From JAICMB01 sp035295125 (GTDB lineage Bacteria; Acidobacteriota; Terriglobia; Bryobacterales; Bryobacteraceae): a DNA stretch of 64,000 bases. The notes below the pieces were generated by a model. The model was not told where the DNA came from. It searched no databases and saw nothing but the letters and a program-made list of their open reading frames with translations. This document shows, piece after piece, positions 27,074-36,395 of this stretch. A program made the translations under genes and the position numbers. Numbering within the stretch: position 1 is the stretch's first letter; every line of letters begins with the position of its first letter. Where the stretch lies: NCBI GenBank assembly GCA_035295125.1, contig DATGJP010000051.1:1-64000 (forward strand). Reading direction: 5' to 3'.

Positions 27074-28177
27074 CTAGAACCGTTTGAGATCCGGCCACGC
27101 GTACTCGGAGGCGATGGTATTCATGACCTCTTGCCAGAGTTTGACGCCGCCATCGCTGTTTGTCATGATGACTGCGCCGTACCCTCCATTGATCGACGCC
27201 AGCATTATGGCGTGAAAACCGGCGTTGTCCCCGCCATGAAGGAAGTACTCATTCTCACCGGTGCCTTGCAGCATAATGCCGATGCCGACATCGGCAATTT
27301 GACGGGTCAGCATCTGGGAGGTCATATCCTGCGACAGGAGCTGCGCTTTCTGAAGCGAGATGGCAAAACGAGCCAGGTCGGAGGGCGTGGTCCAGAGCCC
27401 GGCGGGTGCCATTTCGGGATAGACGTGCCACTTGCCTTTCAGCGGTTGACCCTCGCGATTGTGAGCCGTCGCCGCCGATGCAGCGAGCGAATCGGGCAGC
27501 GGCTGCTGGTACGTGCTGTGGGTCATGTGCAGCGGGCCTAATACCATCTCTCGCATGAAATCGGGGAATGCTTTGCCGGTTACGTCGCAGATCAGGAGCT
27601 GCATGATCGTGATCCCACCGCCGGAATAGTTGAAACGGCTGCCAGGCACCGCTTCCACCCGCACCGGTTTGGTGTTGGCCGGCGGCTGGCCGTCGAGAAT
27701 TTGCGGCACGGTTGGCAACGGCGTGCCGGTTTCGTATCCAGGGAATCCGTGGATGGTCAGCCCGGCGCTGTGGCTCATGATTCGGCGCAGCGTGACTCTT
27801 TTCTCAGTTGTGAACTCGTTATCCGGCACCTTCCACGATTTCAGGTATTCGTTGACGTCGGTGTCGAGCGACAGCTTGCCGCGCTGAACGAGCCTCAACG
27901 TTGCCGTGGAAGCTACCGGTTTGCTGATGGAGGCCGCCTGAAACATCGTGTCGGCGGTGACCGGCTTGGTAGAGCCCGCTTCTGCGACGCCGTAACCCTG
28001 CGCCCAGGAGATGGCGCCGTGCTCGATTACGGCAATGCTGACGCCGGGAACATGGTATTTCTCCATGCCCTCGGCGACTTTAGCTTTGACACCCTCCTGG
28101 ATCTCCTGCTTCGTCGCGGCGAAGGCCGAGACGGACAGGACGCAAGCCAAAACATGTGCTGCCAGGCTTTTCAGCAT
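27074..28177 (-). CDS. Secreted serine hydrolase, class C beta-lactamase/CubicO family
   Basis: A protein of 367 residues with a signal peptide (LAAHVLACVLSVSAFA). The SxxK active-site motif is SISK (S83, K86); the second motif is YSGG in RFNYSGGGITIM and a C-terminal HGGDNAG replaces the KTG box. Family members include beta-lactamases, D-aminopeptidases and esterases; the substrate cannot be assigned. It sits 9 bp upstream of the permease gene and is probably transcribed with it, so a cell-envelope role is possible. Confidence 0.92.
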   Translation of the reverse strand: MLKSLAAHVLACVLSVSAFAATKQEIQEGVKAKVAEGMEKYHVPGVSIAVIEHGAISWAQGYGVAEAGSTKPVTADTMFQAASISKPVASTATLRLVQRGKLSLDTDVNEYLKSWKVPDNEFTTEKRVTLRRIMSHSAGLTIHGFPGYETGTPLPTVPQILDGQPPANTKPVRVEAVPGSRFNYSGGGITIMQLLICDVTGKAFPDFMREMVLGPLHMTHSTYQQPLPDSLAASAATAHNREGQPLKGKWHVYPEMAPAGLWTTPSDLARFAISLQKAQLLSQDMTSQMLTRQIADVGIGIMLQGTGENEYFLHGGDNAGFHAIMLASINGGYGAVIMTNSDGGVKLWQEVMNTIASEYAWPDLKRF

Positions 28178-28295
28178 TGGTTAAACCTCAGCTTTCCCAC
28201 TCTAAGACAATGCCACTGAGCGGATGCGACGCTGCCATCCCTTGCCCCAACATGGAAACCAGGTGGCATTGAACTCGGACACGAAGACTCAGCAG

Positions 28296-30539
28296 CTAAA
28301 CCAGCCGCGTCTTCTTGAGTGGCAATTCGCGAACCCGTTTTCCGGTAGCCGCAAACACGGCGTTGCAGATCGCCGGCGCAATCGGCGGAACGCCCGGCTC
28401 GCCGACCCCCGCCGGAGGTTCGTTGCTCGCGACGATATGAACGTTCGTGACGTGAGGCGCTTCCGACATCCGCGTAACGGGATAATCGTGGAAATTCGAC
28501 TGCCGAACCTTGCCGTCGGCCGCCGTGATTTCACCCATCAGCGCGACGCTGGTCCCGAACACCGAAGCGCCCTCAAACTGCGCCTTTACGCGATCGGGAT
28601 TGATAATCATGCCGGGATCGACCGCCATATCGACGCGGTGCAGATGGATCTGACCGCGTTGATCGACCTCCAGGTCCACAACCGCCGCCACATAAGTGTA
28701 AAAGCTCCAGTGGGCGGCGATGCCAAGCGCCCGGCCTTTCGTAGCTTTCTTGTTCGCCCAGCCGGAACGTTCGGCAGCGACTTCGATGACTCGCCGCAGC
28801 CGCGCGGTATCGAGGGGGAACTTGTCTACCTTGTCACCAGCCGCTATGGCATGCGGCCCGTCGGGTTTGATATTCCTTTTGCTGGGCTCGCCGAGCAGGT
28901 CGAGCAGGTACTCGACGCGGTCGCGATTAGCCGCCGCAGCCAGCTCGTCGACAAACGAGTGAACGCCGAAGGCGTGATAAATGTTCGCAACGGACCGCAT
29001 CCAGCCGATGCGAGTGTGATACTTCGCGGGGCCGTTCTCTACACGATGATTGGGAAGGTCGAACGGTACATTGGTCCAGCCCATGCCGAGCTCGCCCCCG
29101 GAACCGTATTCCGCCGCGGGATTGAACAGCGATGAGAGGCTTGGGAACACGCTACGCTGCAGCCACGCGGTTGGACGGCCTTTCTCATCCACCGCCGCCT
29201 TCATGTACATCGCCGCGACGGCATGATAGTAGTCGAATTTCAGGTCATCCTCGCGGCTCCAGACCACTTTGACCGGTTTGCCGAGCTTTTTCGAGAGAAT
29301 TGCTGCTTCGGCGACATAATCCGGCTTCGATTTGCGTCCGAAGCCTCCTCCGAGCAGGGTCACGTTGCAGATGACGTCGGTCTGGGGAACTCCAACAGCG
29401 GCGGCAACGGTCTGCTGGACGGCCTGCGGATTTTGCGTCGCCGTTTGAATGTAAACCTTACCGTCCCGGAAATCCGCGACTGCGACCGGCGGCTCCATGG
29501 GTGCGTGAGCCAAAAGCGGAACGTAGTAATCCGCCTCGATGACCTTGGTTCCTTTTGCAAACTCGGCGTCGACATCGCCGACGTTTCGCGCCACCTTGCC
29601 CGGTTTGCGGGCTGTCTCCTGCAACTGCTTCTTATAGGCGCCGGATTCGTAGGCGGCGTTCTCGCCGAGGTCCCATTCCACCTTCAGCTTCTTGCGCGCC
29701 TGCATCGCGGCCCAGGTGTTATCGGCGATCACCGCGACTCCGCCCAGAGCCTGGAATCCATAAGGCGGCTTCCACCCGTCCAGGGCGACGGTTTGAACGC
29801 CCGGAATCTTCTTCACTTCGGCGTCGTCGAACGATTTCAGCTTGCCGCCGAGCACCGGCGGACGTTCTATCGATGCATAGACCATGCCGGGCATCTTGGC
29901 GTCCATGCCGAATTTGGCGCTGCCGTCACAGATCGCATCGCGGTCGATGGTGGGCAGTTCCTTGCCGACGTACTGATAATCCGTAGGCGACTTGAAGTTC
30001 AGCTCCTCCTTCTTGGGAACCGGCTGTTGCGCCGCCAGAGCAACGAGTTCGCCGAACCCTGCCTTCCGACCGGACGGCTCGTGTACCACCTCGTGCATCT
30101 TGGCGTGGCATTCCGCCGCCGGAACACTCCACTTTGCGGCAGCGGCGCGTTCGAGCATGACACGCGCAGTGGCGCCGGCTTCGCGGAACGCGATGTAGAA
30201 ATCGCGAATCGAGCAGGAGCCGTCGGTGTTCTGGCTACCGTACTTCTTGTCGCCGATACCTTGTTCGACCTTGACCCGTTTCCAGTCGGCATTGAGCTCC
30301 TCGGCCGCGACGGTAGGAAGCACGCTGCGGATGCCGGTGCCCATTTCTGAGCGATGGGAAACAATAATGACCGAGCCGTCGGGTTCGATGCCGAGATAGA
30401 CGCTGGGATGGAAGGGCGCGTTGTCGGCTTCACCCGCCTCGAGGATTCTCGGCACCAGCGGCGCGCCCAGAACGAGGGCGCCGGCTGTAAGGAAGCGCTC
30501 CAGAAAACCGCGGCGGCTAACCAGGTGAACGTTGTTCAT
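28296..30539 (-). CDS. Molybdopterin-binding subunit, isoquinoline 1-oxidoreductase beta-like (second copy)
   Basis: Large subunit (747 residues) of a xanthine-dehydrogenase-family molybdenum hydroxylase. It has a Tat signal (SRRGFLERFLTAGALVLGAP), so the enzyme is exported folded with its cofactor. Molybdopterin-contact regions are seen in LLGGGFGRKSKPD and GVGEPGVPPIAPAICNAVF, and the conserved MEPP sequence is near residue 356. Its start overlaps the stop of the small iron-sulphur subunit gene (ATGA). These enzymes hydroxylate N-heterocycles or oxidise aldehydes; the substrate here is unknown. It is clearly related to the protein encoded at 31001 but well diverged. Confidence 0.92.
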   Translation of the reverse strand: MNNVHLVSRRGFLERFLTAGALVLGAPLVPRILEAGEADNAPFHPSVYLGIEPDGSVIIVSHRSEMGTGIRSVLPTVAAEELNADWKRVKVEQGIGDKKYGSQNTDGSCSIRDFYIAFREAGATARVMLERAAAAKWSVPAAECHAKMHEVVHEPSGRKAGFGELVALAAQQPVPKKEELNFKSPTDYQYVGKELPTIDRDAICDGSAKFGMDAKMPGMVYASIERPPVLGGKLKSFDDAEVKKIPGVQTVALDGWKPPYGFQALGGVAVIADNTWAAMQARKKLKVEWDLGENAAYESGAYKKQLQETARKPGKVARNVGDVDAEFAKGTKVIEADYYVPLLAHAPMEPPVAVADFRDGKVYIQTATQNPQAVQQTVAAAVGVPQTDVICNVTLLGGGFGRKSKPDYVAEAAILSKKLGKPVKVVWSREDDLKFDYYHAVAAMYMKAAVDEKGRPTAWLQRSVFPSLSSLFNPAAEYGSGGELGMGWTNVPFDLPNHRVENGPAKYHTRIGWMRSVANIYHAFGVHSFVDELAAAANRDRVEYLLDLLGEPSKRNIKPDGPHAIAAGDKVDKFPLDTARLRRVIEVAAERSGWANKKATKGRALGIAAHWSFYTYVAAVVDLEVDQRGQIHLHRVDMAVDPGMIINPDRVKAQFEGASVFGTSVALMGEITAADGKVRQSNFHDYPVTRMSEAPHVTNVHIVASNEPPAGVGEPGVPPIAPAICNAVFAATGKRVRELPLKKTRLV

Positions 30540-30991
30540 GCCTTCACCCCCGCAGCCTGCTTAATGGCCGCCCGGATGCGCTGATACGTGCCGCAGCGGC
30601 AGATGTTGCCCTGCATGACATCGTCGATATCGCGATCCGTCGGCTTGGGTTTTTCTTTGAGCAGCGCGACGGCCTGCATGATCTGGCCGCTCTGACAATA
30701 ACCGCACTGCGGAACGTTGTTGGCTTTCCAGGCCTGCTGCACGGGATGATCGCCGTGAGCGGCCAGCCCTTCAATGGTGGTGACGTTTTTGCCTGCGGCG
30801 TCCTTCATGGTTGTCGAGCAACTGCGAATGGCGGAACCGTCCAGATGGACGGTGCAAGCGCCGCAGAGCCCCATGCCGCAGCCATATTTCGTGCCAGTGA
30901 GATCGAGAACATCCCGCAGATACCACAACAGCGGCATCTCGGGATCGCCTTCGAACTGGCGAGCGGTCCCATTCACCTTCAGTCGGATCAT
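30536..30991 (-). CDS. (2Fe-2S)-binding subunit, isoquinoline 1-oxidoreductase alpha-like (second copy)
   Basis: A protein of 151 residues with a plant-type ferredoxin centre (CGMGLCGACTVHLDG, with a fourth cysteine in IRSCST) and a second all-helical 2Fe-2S domain (CGYCQSGQIMQA and CRCGTYQRIRAAI). It passes electrons from the molybdenum site to an acceptor, in IorA-type enzymes probably a membrane cytochrome. It has no signal and would ride out with the Tat-exported large subunit. It starts 9 bp after the stop of the upstream large subunit, so the four genes form one operon. Confidence 0.94.
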   Translation of the reverse strand: MIRLKVNGTARQFEGDPEMPLLWYLRDVLDLTGTKYGCGMGLCGACTVHLDGSAIRSCSTTMKDAAGKNVTTIEGLAAHGDHPVQQAWKANNVPQCGYCQSGQIMQAVALLKEKPKPTDRDIDDVMQGNICRCGTYQRIRAAIKQAAGVKA

Positions 30992-31000
30992 TCCAATATC

Positions 31001-33121
31001 CTAAGCCAAACGAATGGGTAGCCGCCTGACCCTCTTCCCGGTGGCCCCATAGATGGCGTTACAAACCGCCGGGGCGATCACCGGGACCGCCGGTTCGCCA
31101 GTTCCCGTGGGGTCTTCGGTGCTGGGGACGATGTGTACCTCAACGCGAGGCATGTCTTTTATACGCAACATGGGGTAGCCGTCGAAATTGCTTTCCTTCA
31201 CGGCGCCGTTTTCGATGGTGATCTCACCATAAAGAGCCGCCGTGAGGCCGTAGACGATGCCGCCTTCCATCTGCGCGCGAACGCCGTCCGGGTCGACCGC
31301 GCGGCCGCAATCGATGGCGCAAACCACGCGATCGACTCTCAGGTTCCCGTCCGGTCGGATGGTCACGTCCGCGACTTGCGCAATGTAGCTGTCGAAGGAC
31401 GCAACGCAGGCCACTCCACGGCCGCGTCCGGCCGGAAGCTTCTCGCCCCAGTTCGCTTTGGTCGCAGCGAGGCGAAGTACACCAAGCAGGCGCGACGCGT
31501 CCTTATTCTTCTGGGAGGCCAGGAGCGCAGTCCGAAAGGCGACTGGATCGGCGCCCGCGGCTGCTGCCATTTCGTCAATGAAGCCTTCCACGATGTAGCC
31601 GTTGAACGATGCCGAGACGGAACGCCACCAGGCCCGCGGCACATAACTCGCGGCGGGCGCATACTCCAGTTGAAAATGCGGAATTCCGTAAAGGTTCTCT
31701 TGCGCGACGCCGAGTTCCTGGCGCTCGGGGCGGACCTTGTCAGGCGGGTCCCAGAAGACTCGAATCGAGGTGGTCACGGAACGGTGATTCCACGAAACGG
31801 GTTTGCCATTGGCGTCCAGGGCGCCGGTCATCTTGTGGTAGGTGGCCTGCCGGTAGAAGTCGTGCTGCATGTCGTCTTCGCGGGTCCAGACGACCTTGAT
31901 CGGCTTGCCGGTCGCTTTGGAAATTTGCGTGGCTTCAACCGCGAAGTCGGATTGGTAGCGGCGACCGAATCCGCCGCCGCTGAGGGTCGTGTGTACATTC
32001 ACGGATTCCGGAGGCAAGCCGGCGACACGGGCCACCAGGTCACGGTTCCAGTCGGGCGATTGGGTGGGCGCCCAGATTTCGGCGCTGTTCTCGCGGACGT
32101 GAGCCGTGCAGTTCATGGGCTCCATCGTGGCGTGCGCGAGGAACGGGGTTTCGTAAATGGCTTCGACCGTCTTGGCGACATTGGGCGGGGCTTCGCCTTC
32201 GTTCTTAATCACTTTGCCGGGCTTGTCGGCCAACTCGCGAAACTGCTGCCAAAGCACCTCGGTGGATTCGTGCGCGGCGGGTCCGAGGTCCCATTCAATT
32301 TCGAGCGCTTTGCGAGCTTCGAGAGCCGCCCAAGTGGTGTCGGCGACCACGGCGATGCCGCCCGCCGTATGCGCGCCTTGCACGACAGGCTCGATTTCAA
32401 CGACATGCCGAACGCCGGGCATCGCCATCGCCTTATCCGCGTTGAAGCTTTTGACCTTGCCGCTGAAGGTCGGGCAGCGCGCCACCACGGCGTAGAGCAT
32501 GCCGGGAACTTTGACGTCCATTCCGTAAACCGCACGGCCGCCGACCTTCAGGGGGACGTCCGGTTTAGGGACCGCGCTCCCGATAATGTGGAATTCGTCG
32601 GGGTTCTTGAGCGGGACAGTTTCGAGGTTCGGGATCGGGAGTTTGGACGCTGCCGCAGCAAGCTCACCATAGGTGAGCCGCCACTTCGCGGGTCCGTGAG
32701 TTACTTCACCGTTGCGGGCGACACAGGTCTCGCGCCCGACGTCCCATTTCTCAGCCGCGGCCGAGACGAGCATCTCGCGCGCCGCTGCTCCAGCGCGACG
32801 TAGGGGCAGCCAGGTGCTCGCGACGCTGCCGCTGCCGCCGGTATCCTGCTCGCCGTAGACGTCAGGCAGGGTGGATGCCTGCTCGACTTTGATTTTCTTC
32901 CAATCAACTTCCAGTTCCTCGGCCAGAATCATCGGCAGAGAGCCTCGCACGCCCTGGCCGATCTCGGATCGCGCGACGGTCAGGGTCACAAAGCCCTGTT
33001 CGTCGATTTTGACCCAGGCATTGAACGGGTTGATCCGCTGCTTCTGCTGGGTTTGTGCCGAACCGAAGCGGAAGCCAATGACGAGCGCGGCTCCGCTCTG
33101 GAGGAATTCTCTGCGTTTCAT
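31001..33121 (-). CDS. Molybdopterin-binding subunit, isoquinoline 1-oxidoreductase beta-like (first copy)
   Basis: Large subunit of 706 residues with a Tat-like signal (MKRREFLQSGAALVIGF). Landmarks match its downstream paralogue: FVTLTVARSEIGQGVRGSLPMI, ATMEPMNCTAH, LSGGGFGRRYQSDF and GTGEPAVPVIAPAVCNAIYG with the glutamate expected to act as base at the molybdenum site. It overlaps the preceding small-subunit gene by 4 bp. Differences in the middle of the protein suggest a different substrate range from the second copy. Confidence 0.92.
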   Translation of the reverse strand: MKRREFLQSGAALVIGFRFGSAQTQQKQRINPFNAWVKIDEQGFVTLTVARSEIGQGVRGSLPMILAEELEVDWKKIKVEQASTLPDVYGEQDTGGSGSVASTWLPLRRAGAAAREMLVSAAAEKWDVGRETCVARNGEVTHGPAKWRLTYGELAAAASKLPIPNLETVPLKNPDEFHIIGSAVPKPDVPLKVGGRAVYGMDVKVPGMLYAVVARCPTFSGKVKSFNADKAMAMPGVRHVVEIEPVVQGAHTAGGIAVVADTTWAALEARKALEIEWDLGPAAHESTEVLWQQFRELADKPGKVIKNEGEAPPNVAKTVEAIYETPFLAHATMEPMNCTAHVRENSAEIWAPTQSPDWNRDLVARVAGLPPESVNVHTTLSGGGFGRRYQSDFAVEATQISKATGKPIKVVWTREDDMQHDFYRQATYHKMTGALDANGKPVSWNHRSVTTSIRVFWDPPDKVRPERQELGVAQENLYGIPHFQLEYAPAASYVPRAWWRSVSASFNGYIVEGFIDEMAAAAGADPVAFRTALLASQKNKDASRLLGVLRLAATKANWGEKLPAGRGRGVACVASFDSYIAQVADVTIRPDGNLRVDRVVCAIDCGRAVDPDGVRAQMEGGIVYGLTAALYGEITIENGAVKESNFDGYPMLRIKDMPRVEVHIVPSTEDPTGTGEPAVPVIAPAVCNAIYGATGKRVRRLPIRLA

Positions 33122-33576
33122 GCCTTAGCTCCTTCCGCGGCCCGGTGGATCGCCTGCCGGATGCGCTGATAGGTGCCGCATCGGCAAACGTGTCCGGCCA
33201 GAGCGCTGTCGATGTCGGCATCTGTCGGTTTCGGAGTGCGCGCCAGCAGTGCCGCTGCGCTCATCACCATTCCGGGCTGACAGTACCCGCACTGCGGGAC
33301 AGCTTCCGCGATCCAGGCTTGCTGAACCGGGTGGCTGATGTCCGGGGACAGGCCCTCGATAGTCGTGATTTTCTTGCCGGCGGCGCTCGATACCGGCGTT
33401 TGGCAAGACCGGACCGCGCGGCCGTCGATGTGGACCGTGCACGCCCCGCACAGGCCTTTGCCGCAGCCGTACTTGGTGCCGGTGAGAGAGAGGACGTCAC
33501 GAAGGACCCAAAGCAGCGGCGTCGCGGGATCGGCGTCAATCCGCTGCTGGCGTCCGTTTACAGAGATCGTCAGCAT
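33118..33576 (-). CDS. (2Fe-2S)-binding subunit, isoquinoline 1-oxidoreductase alpha-like (first copy)
   Basis: A protein of 152 residues that starts MLTISVNGRQQRIDADPATPLLW and carries both 2Fe-2S cluster motifs (CGKGLCGACTVHIDG, CGYCQPGMVMSA, CRCGTYQRIRQAI). It is the first gene of the tandem iorA-iorB-iorA-iorB operon, with an ATGA-type overlap to the next gene. It lies 74 bp downstream of the LytTR regulator gene on the same strand. Confidence 0.94.
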   Translation of the reverse strand: MLTISVNGRQQRIDADPATPLLWVLRDVLSLTGTKYGCGKGLCGACTVHIDGRAVRSCQTPVSSAAGKKITTIEGLSPDISHPVQQAWIAEAVPQCGYCQPGMVMSAAALLARTPKPTDADIDSALAGHVCRCGTYQRIRQAIHRAAEGAKA

Positions 33577-33650
33577 TCCCTAATTTTAGGGGTCGTTCCA
33601 GCCGCGGCGGGCCGGAGTGTGACGAGTTGCTGGTTCAGAACGATGAATCG

Positions 33651-34406
33651 CTATTCAAACAATTCTTTGAGCCGGGCTTTGTAGCCCCGGCTGAGGGTGA
33701 GTTCGACGCCGCTTTGCATGTGGACGGAGTAGTCACCGTACTCCTGAGGCTGCAGAACCGCGATACGGTCGACGTTGACTATCGTGCTGCGGTGAATGCG
33801 GCGGAAAAGGCTCGGGTCGAGCTGGCTTTCGAGGACTCCGATCTTCTGGCGGACCAGATGCGAGGCGCGGCCAGTGTGGACACGGACGTAATTCTCTTCG
33901 GCCTGGATCCACTCGATTTCGCTGGTGCGGAGGAATGAAATCGTACCGGCACTTTTGATGATGAGGCGCTCCAGGTAGGGCTTGCGGCCGTTGAGCTGTT
34001 GGAGCAGAGCCTGGAAGTGGGCGCCCTGGTTCTCGTTCAGGCGGATTTGCTCTTTCGCCCGTTCCAGCGCTTTTTCGAAGCGGGTGCGGCTGAAGGGCTT
34101 CAGTAGATAATCGATGGCGCGGATCTCAAAGGCCCGCACGGCGTGTCGATCGTAGGCAGTTACGAAGACGACGGCGGGGAATCGGTCCGGGCCGACCGCC
34201 TCGATGACGTCGAACCCGCTCATGTCGGGCATCTGCACATCGAGGAAGACCAAGCGGGGCTTGGTCTCGGCGATGGCACGCACGGCGTCGGAGCCGAGAG
34301 AGCACTGGCCGACGACCCGAACTTCACGGTCGTGCTTCAAGTAATCGCAGATTTTGCGTCGGGCGAGGGGCTCGTCGTCGACCACCAGGGCTGAGATTTC
34401 AGGCAT
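33651..34406 (-). CDS. LytTR family response regulator
   Basis: A receiver domain (DD at residues 10-11, phospho-acceptor D56 in FLDVQMPDMSG, the switch Thr in FVTAYD and the lysine in LLKPFSR) is joined to a C-terminal LytTR DNA-binding domain (IEWIQAEENYVRVHTG, FRRIHRSTIVNVDRI). Its start overlaps the 3' end of the histidine kinase gene by 8 bp, so the two form one system. LytTR proteins bind paired direct repeats upstream of target genes. Adjacent targets could be the molybdenum hydroxylase operon downstream; this is inference. Confidence 0.95.
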   Translation of the reverse strand: MPEISALVVDDEPLARRKICDYLKHDREVRVVGQCSLGSDAVRAIAETKPRLVFLDVQMPDMSGFDVIEAVGPDRFPAVVFVTAYDRHAVRAFEIRAIDYLLKPFSRTRFEKALERAKEQIRLNENQGAHFQALLQQLNGRKPYLERLIIKSAGTISFLRTSEIEWIQAEENYVRVHTGRASHLVRQKIGVLESQLDPSLFRRIHRSTIVNVDRIAVLQPQEYGDYSVHMQSGVELTLSRGYKARLKELFE

Positions 34407-35427
34407 GCCGGTCCACCGGGATCTCTAGTGTGACGGCCAAGCCGCCATCCGGTGAGTTTTCCAGCGCCAGACGATGGGCGTCGCCATAGAGCTGCTTCAG
34501 GCGTTCCTGGGTGTTCCCGAGCCCGATTCCGGTTTTTGGCGGGCCGGGGATGCCGGGGCCGTCGTCTCGCACGACAATCCGCAGGTGGCCGTCGACACGA
34601 CGGGCCGTGATGTCGATGCGGCCGGCGCTGGGCCGGTTGGCGATTCCGTGCCGGATGGCGTTTTCCACCAGCGGTTGGAGGATCAGTTTCGGAACCCGGA
34701 CATTACGTGTATCGGGCGCGATGTCGAGGCTGGTTTTGAGGCGATCGGAGAAGCGCACCTCCTCAATTTGGAGGTAACACGAGACGAATTCGAGCTCCTC
34801 GCTGAGCGGGAGGTCGGTGACGGAGGCGTGTTCCAGCGTGATGCGGAGGAAATCGCCGAGGCGCTGGATCATTTCGTCCGCGATCTCAGGGTCGTTGCGG
34901 ACCAGCGCGGAAATGGAGTTCAGGGTGTTGAAGAGAAAGTGCGGGTGCAACTGCATCTGGAGGGCCTGCAGTTGCGCCTTGGCGAGTTGTGCTTCGAGTT
35001 GCGCGCTGCGCTGGTAGGCTCGAATCCCATAGCTCACTGCGACGGCGCTGCCGTAGTAGAGGTAATTCCGGATGAATTCCGGGACGAGGAAATGAGAGAC
35101 GATCATGTCCGGGCTCTTGTGGAGCAACACGAAAAGCAGGAGGAAGTAGATCAGGGACATAAGCGGCGCGAAAACCAGGCCAAGTGCCGCGAACAGGGCG
35201 ACTGTCTTCCATTTCGCGGTTTGCGGCGGAAACAGGAGCGTGATGCGGTAAAGCGGAAAGATCAGGATGGCCCACAGTAACCAGTAGCCGATGCCGTCGA
35301 TGAGGGCGGTGCGCCAGCGGAGATGATCGTTGGCGTAGAAAGCGATAAGCTCGGACTGCACGGCCGCGCACAATCCGAGGACCACCGCAACAGCAGCCGC
35401 CGCGGTGTATGTTTGCCACCTCCGCAT
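34399..35427 (-). CDS. LytS/YehU-type sensor histidine kinase
   Basis: A protein of 342 residues with about four transmembrane segments in the first 130 residues, a short coiled coil (RSAQLEAQLAKAQLQALQMQ) and a His_kinase domain with the phospho-histidine motif LHPHFLFNTLNSI (about H163). The ATPase part has the N box LQPLVENAIRHGI and G boxes DDGPGIPG and GIGLGNT. No periplasmic sensor domain is visible; the membrane helices probably sense. It sits 3 bp after the VOC gene and overlaps the regulator gene. Confidence 0.94.
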   Translation of the reverse strand: MRRWQTYTAAAAVAVVLGLCAAVQSELIAFYANDHLRWRTALIDGIGYWLLWAILIFPLYRITLLFPPQTAKWKTVALFAALGLVFAPLMSLIYFLLLFVLLHKSPDMIVSHFLVPEFIRNYLYYGSAVAVSYGIRAYQRSAQLEAQLAKAQLQALQMQLHPHFLFNTLNSISALVRNDPEIADEMIQRLGDFLRITLEHASVTDLPLSEELEFVSCYLQIEEVRFSDRLKTSLDIAPDTRNVRVPKLILQPLVENAIRHGIANRPSAGRIDITARRVDGHLRIVVRDDGPGIPGPPKTGIGLGNTQERLKQLYGDAHRLALENSPDGGLAVTLEIPVDRHA

Positions 35428-35430
35428 TGG

Positions 35431-36342
35431 CTATTGCGTGATCATTGGCGAGCAGCAGGGTTTCTCAACCGGCTTGGGCTCCATCAGCTCGGTTCGGGTG
35501 AGGTTCGGATCGTAGAGGTTGAGCTGCCATTTGCCGTCGCGGCCGATTTTCGGCGGCGCGTCGGGTTTCGGTCCACGCTCGGTCAGGGTTTTGTAGCCGG
35601 CGGCGACGCTGGGTACGCCTAGCGCCAGGTGATGCATAACCCCCAGGGACTTCGGCGTCGGGTTGTGGACGTTCAGCATGTACTCAACCCAGTCGGTTCC
35701 GTCGGGGACGCGCATGTCGACCCAATCGGTGCGGTCGTCGGTCATTCCTCCGTGCCAGGTTTCGCGGCAGCCGAGGATGTCTTTGTAGAAGCGGTCGGCC
35801 GCGGCCTGATCCTGAACGGTAATGCCGACGTGGATGATGTGCTGCGAAATTCGCGAATCAGGAAGGAATTTTCCGAAGTTGCGGGTGTGGAGGGAGCCAG
35901 GCATGTACTGGACGAATTCGACGTTGTGGCCGTCGGGGTCTTTTATCATCATGCTCAGATTGCCGTCGAGGCCGATCTTCAGTGCGTCCGGGACCTTAAC
36001 TCCTTTGCTCGCGAGATAGTCACGGAGCTGGCGAGCGTCGGTGGTTTCCAGCGCGATGTGTGACAGGCGATCTTCGGTTTCGCTTTTCAATTCGGGGAAG
36101 ACTTCGATGTATTGGTGGTCGTTGACTTTGAAGTAGGTCAGGAGCAGGCCGCCGGTAGTTTTGTCGAGGGTAAAGGGCTCCTGGAAGCCCAGGTATTTTC
36201 CGTAGAAGTTGCGGGCGGCGACGAGATCGTCGGTTTTGAGGCCGATGTGGGCGACGCCGATGATCGGGGGGCGCTCGGGTTGGGCGGCGTAGCAGGCCGC
36301 GCCGAGGAGAAGAAGGCTGGGTACCAAGAAACGGGGGTGCAT
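35431..36342 (-). CDS. Secreted VOC (glyoxalase/dioxygenase-fold) protein
   Basis: A protein of 303 residues with a signal peptide (FLVPSLLLLGAACYA-A) and two VOC modules (about 25-140 and 160-285). Each starts with a family pattern (VAHIGLKTDDLVAARNFYGKYLGF; QHIIHVGITVQDQAAADRFYKDILG). Histidines and glutamates at the usual metal positions are present (HIG, HIAL, HLAL). The reaction is unknown; export of a VOC protein is common in acidobacteria. It lies 3 bp upstream of the histidine kinase gene and is probably in the same operon. Confidence 0.87.
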   Translation of the reverse strand: MHPRFLVPSLLLLGAACYAAQPERPPIIGVAHIGLKTDDLVAARNFYGKYLGFQEPFTLDKTTGGLLLTYFKVNDHQYIEVFPELKSETEDRLSHIALETTDARQLRDYLASKGVKVPDALKIGLDGNLSMMIKDPDGHNVEFVQYMPGSLHTRNFGKFLPDSRISQHIIHVGITVQDQAAADRFYKDILGCRETWHGGMTDDRTDWVDMRVPDGTDWVEYMLNVHNPTPKSLGVMHHLALGVPSVAAGYKTLTERGPKPDAPPKIGRDGKWQLNLYDPNLTRTELMEPKPVEKPCCSPMITQ

Positions 36343-36375
36343 GTTCTCCTTTACTAAAACCTTTTAGCTAGTTTA

Positions 36376-36395
36376 CAGCCTAAAGGCTGCGTTAC
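36376..36395. repeat. REP-like fragment, family B
   Basis: CAGCCTAAAGGCTGCGTTAC lies in the 49-bp gap between two minus-strand genes. It is a 5-bp stem with a 4-nt loop and matches the second hairpin plus the CTAC/TTAC tail of the family B elements. Confidence 0.4.

Noticed and set aside
28208..28271. CAATGCCAC / GTGGCATTG inverted repeat with 46-bp spacer
   Set aside because: The spacer is long, and nothing around it indicates an operator or terminator; could be chance or a decayed repeat.
30350..32803. Long plus-strand frames opposite the molybdenum hydroxylase genes
   Set aside because: Antisense shadows of conserved genes in GC-rich DNA; protein composition is unlike real proteins.
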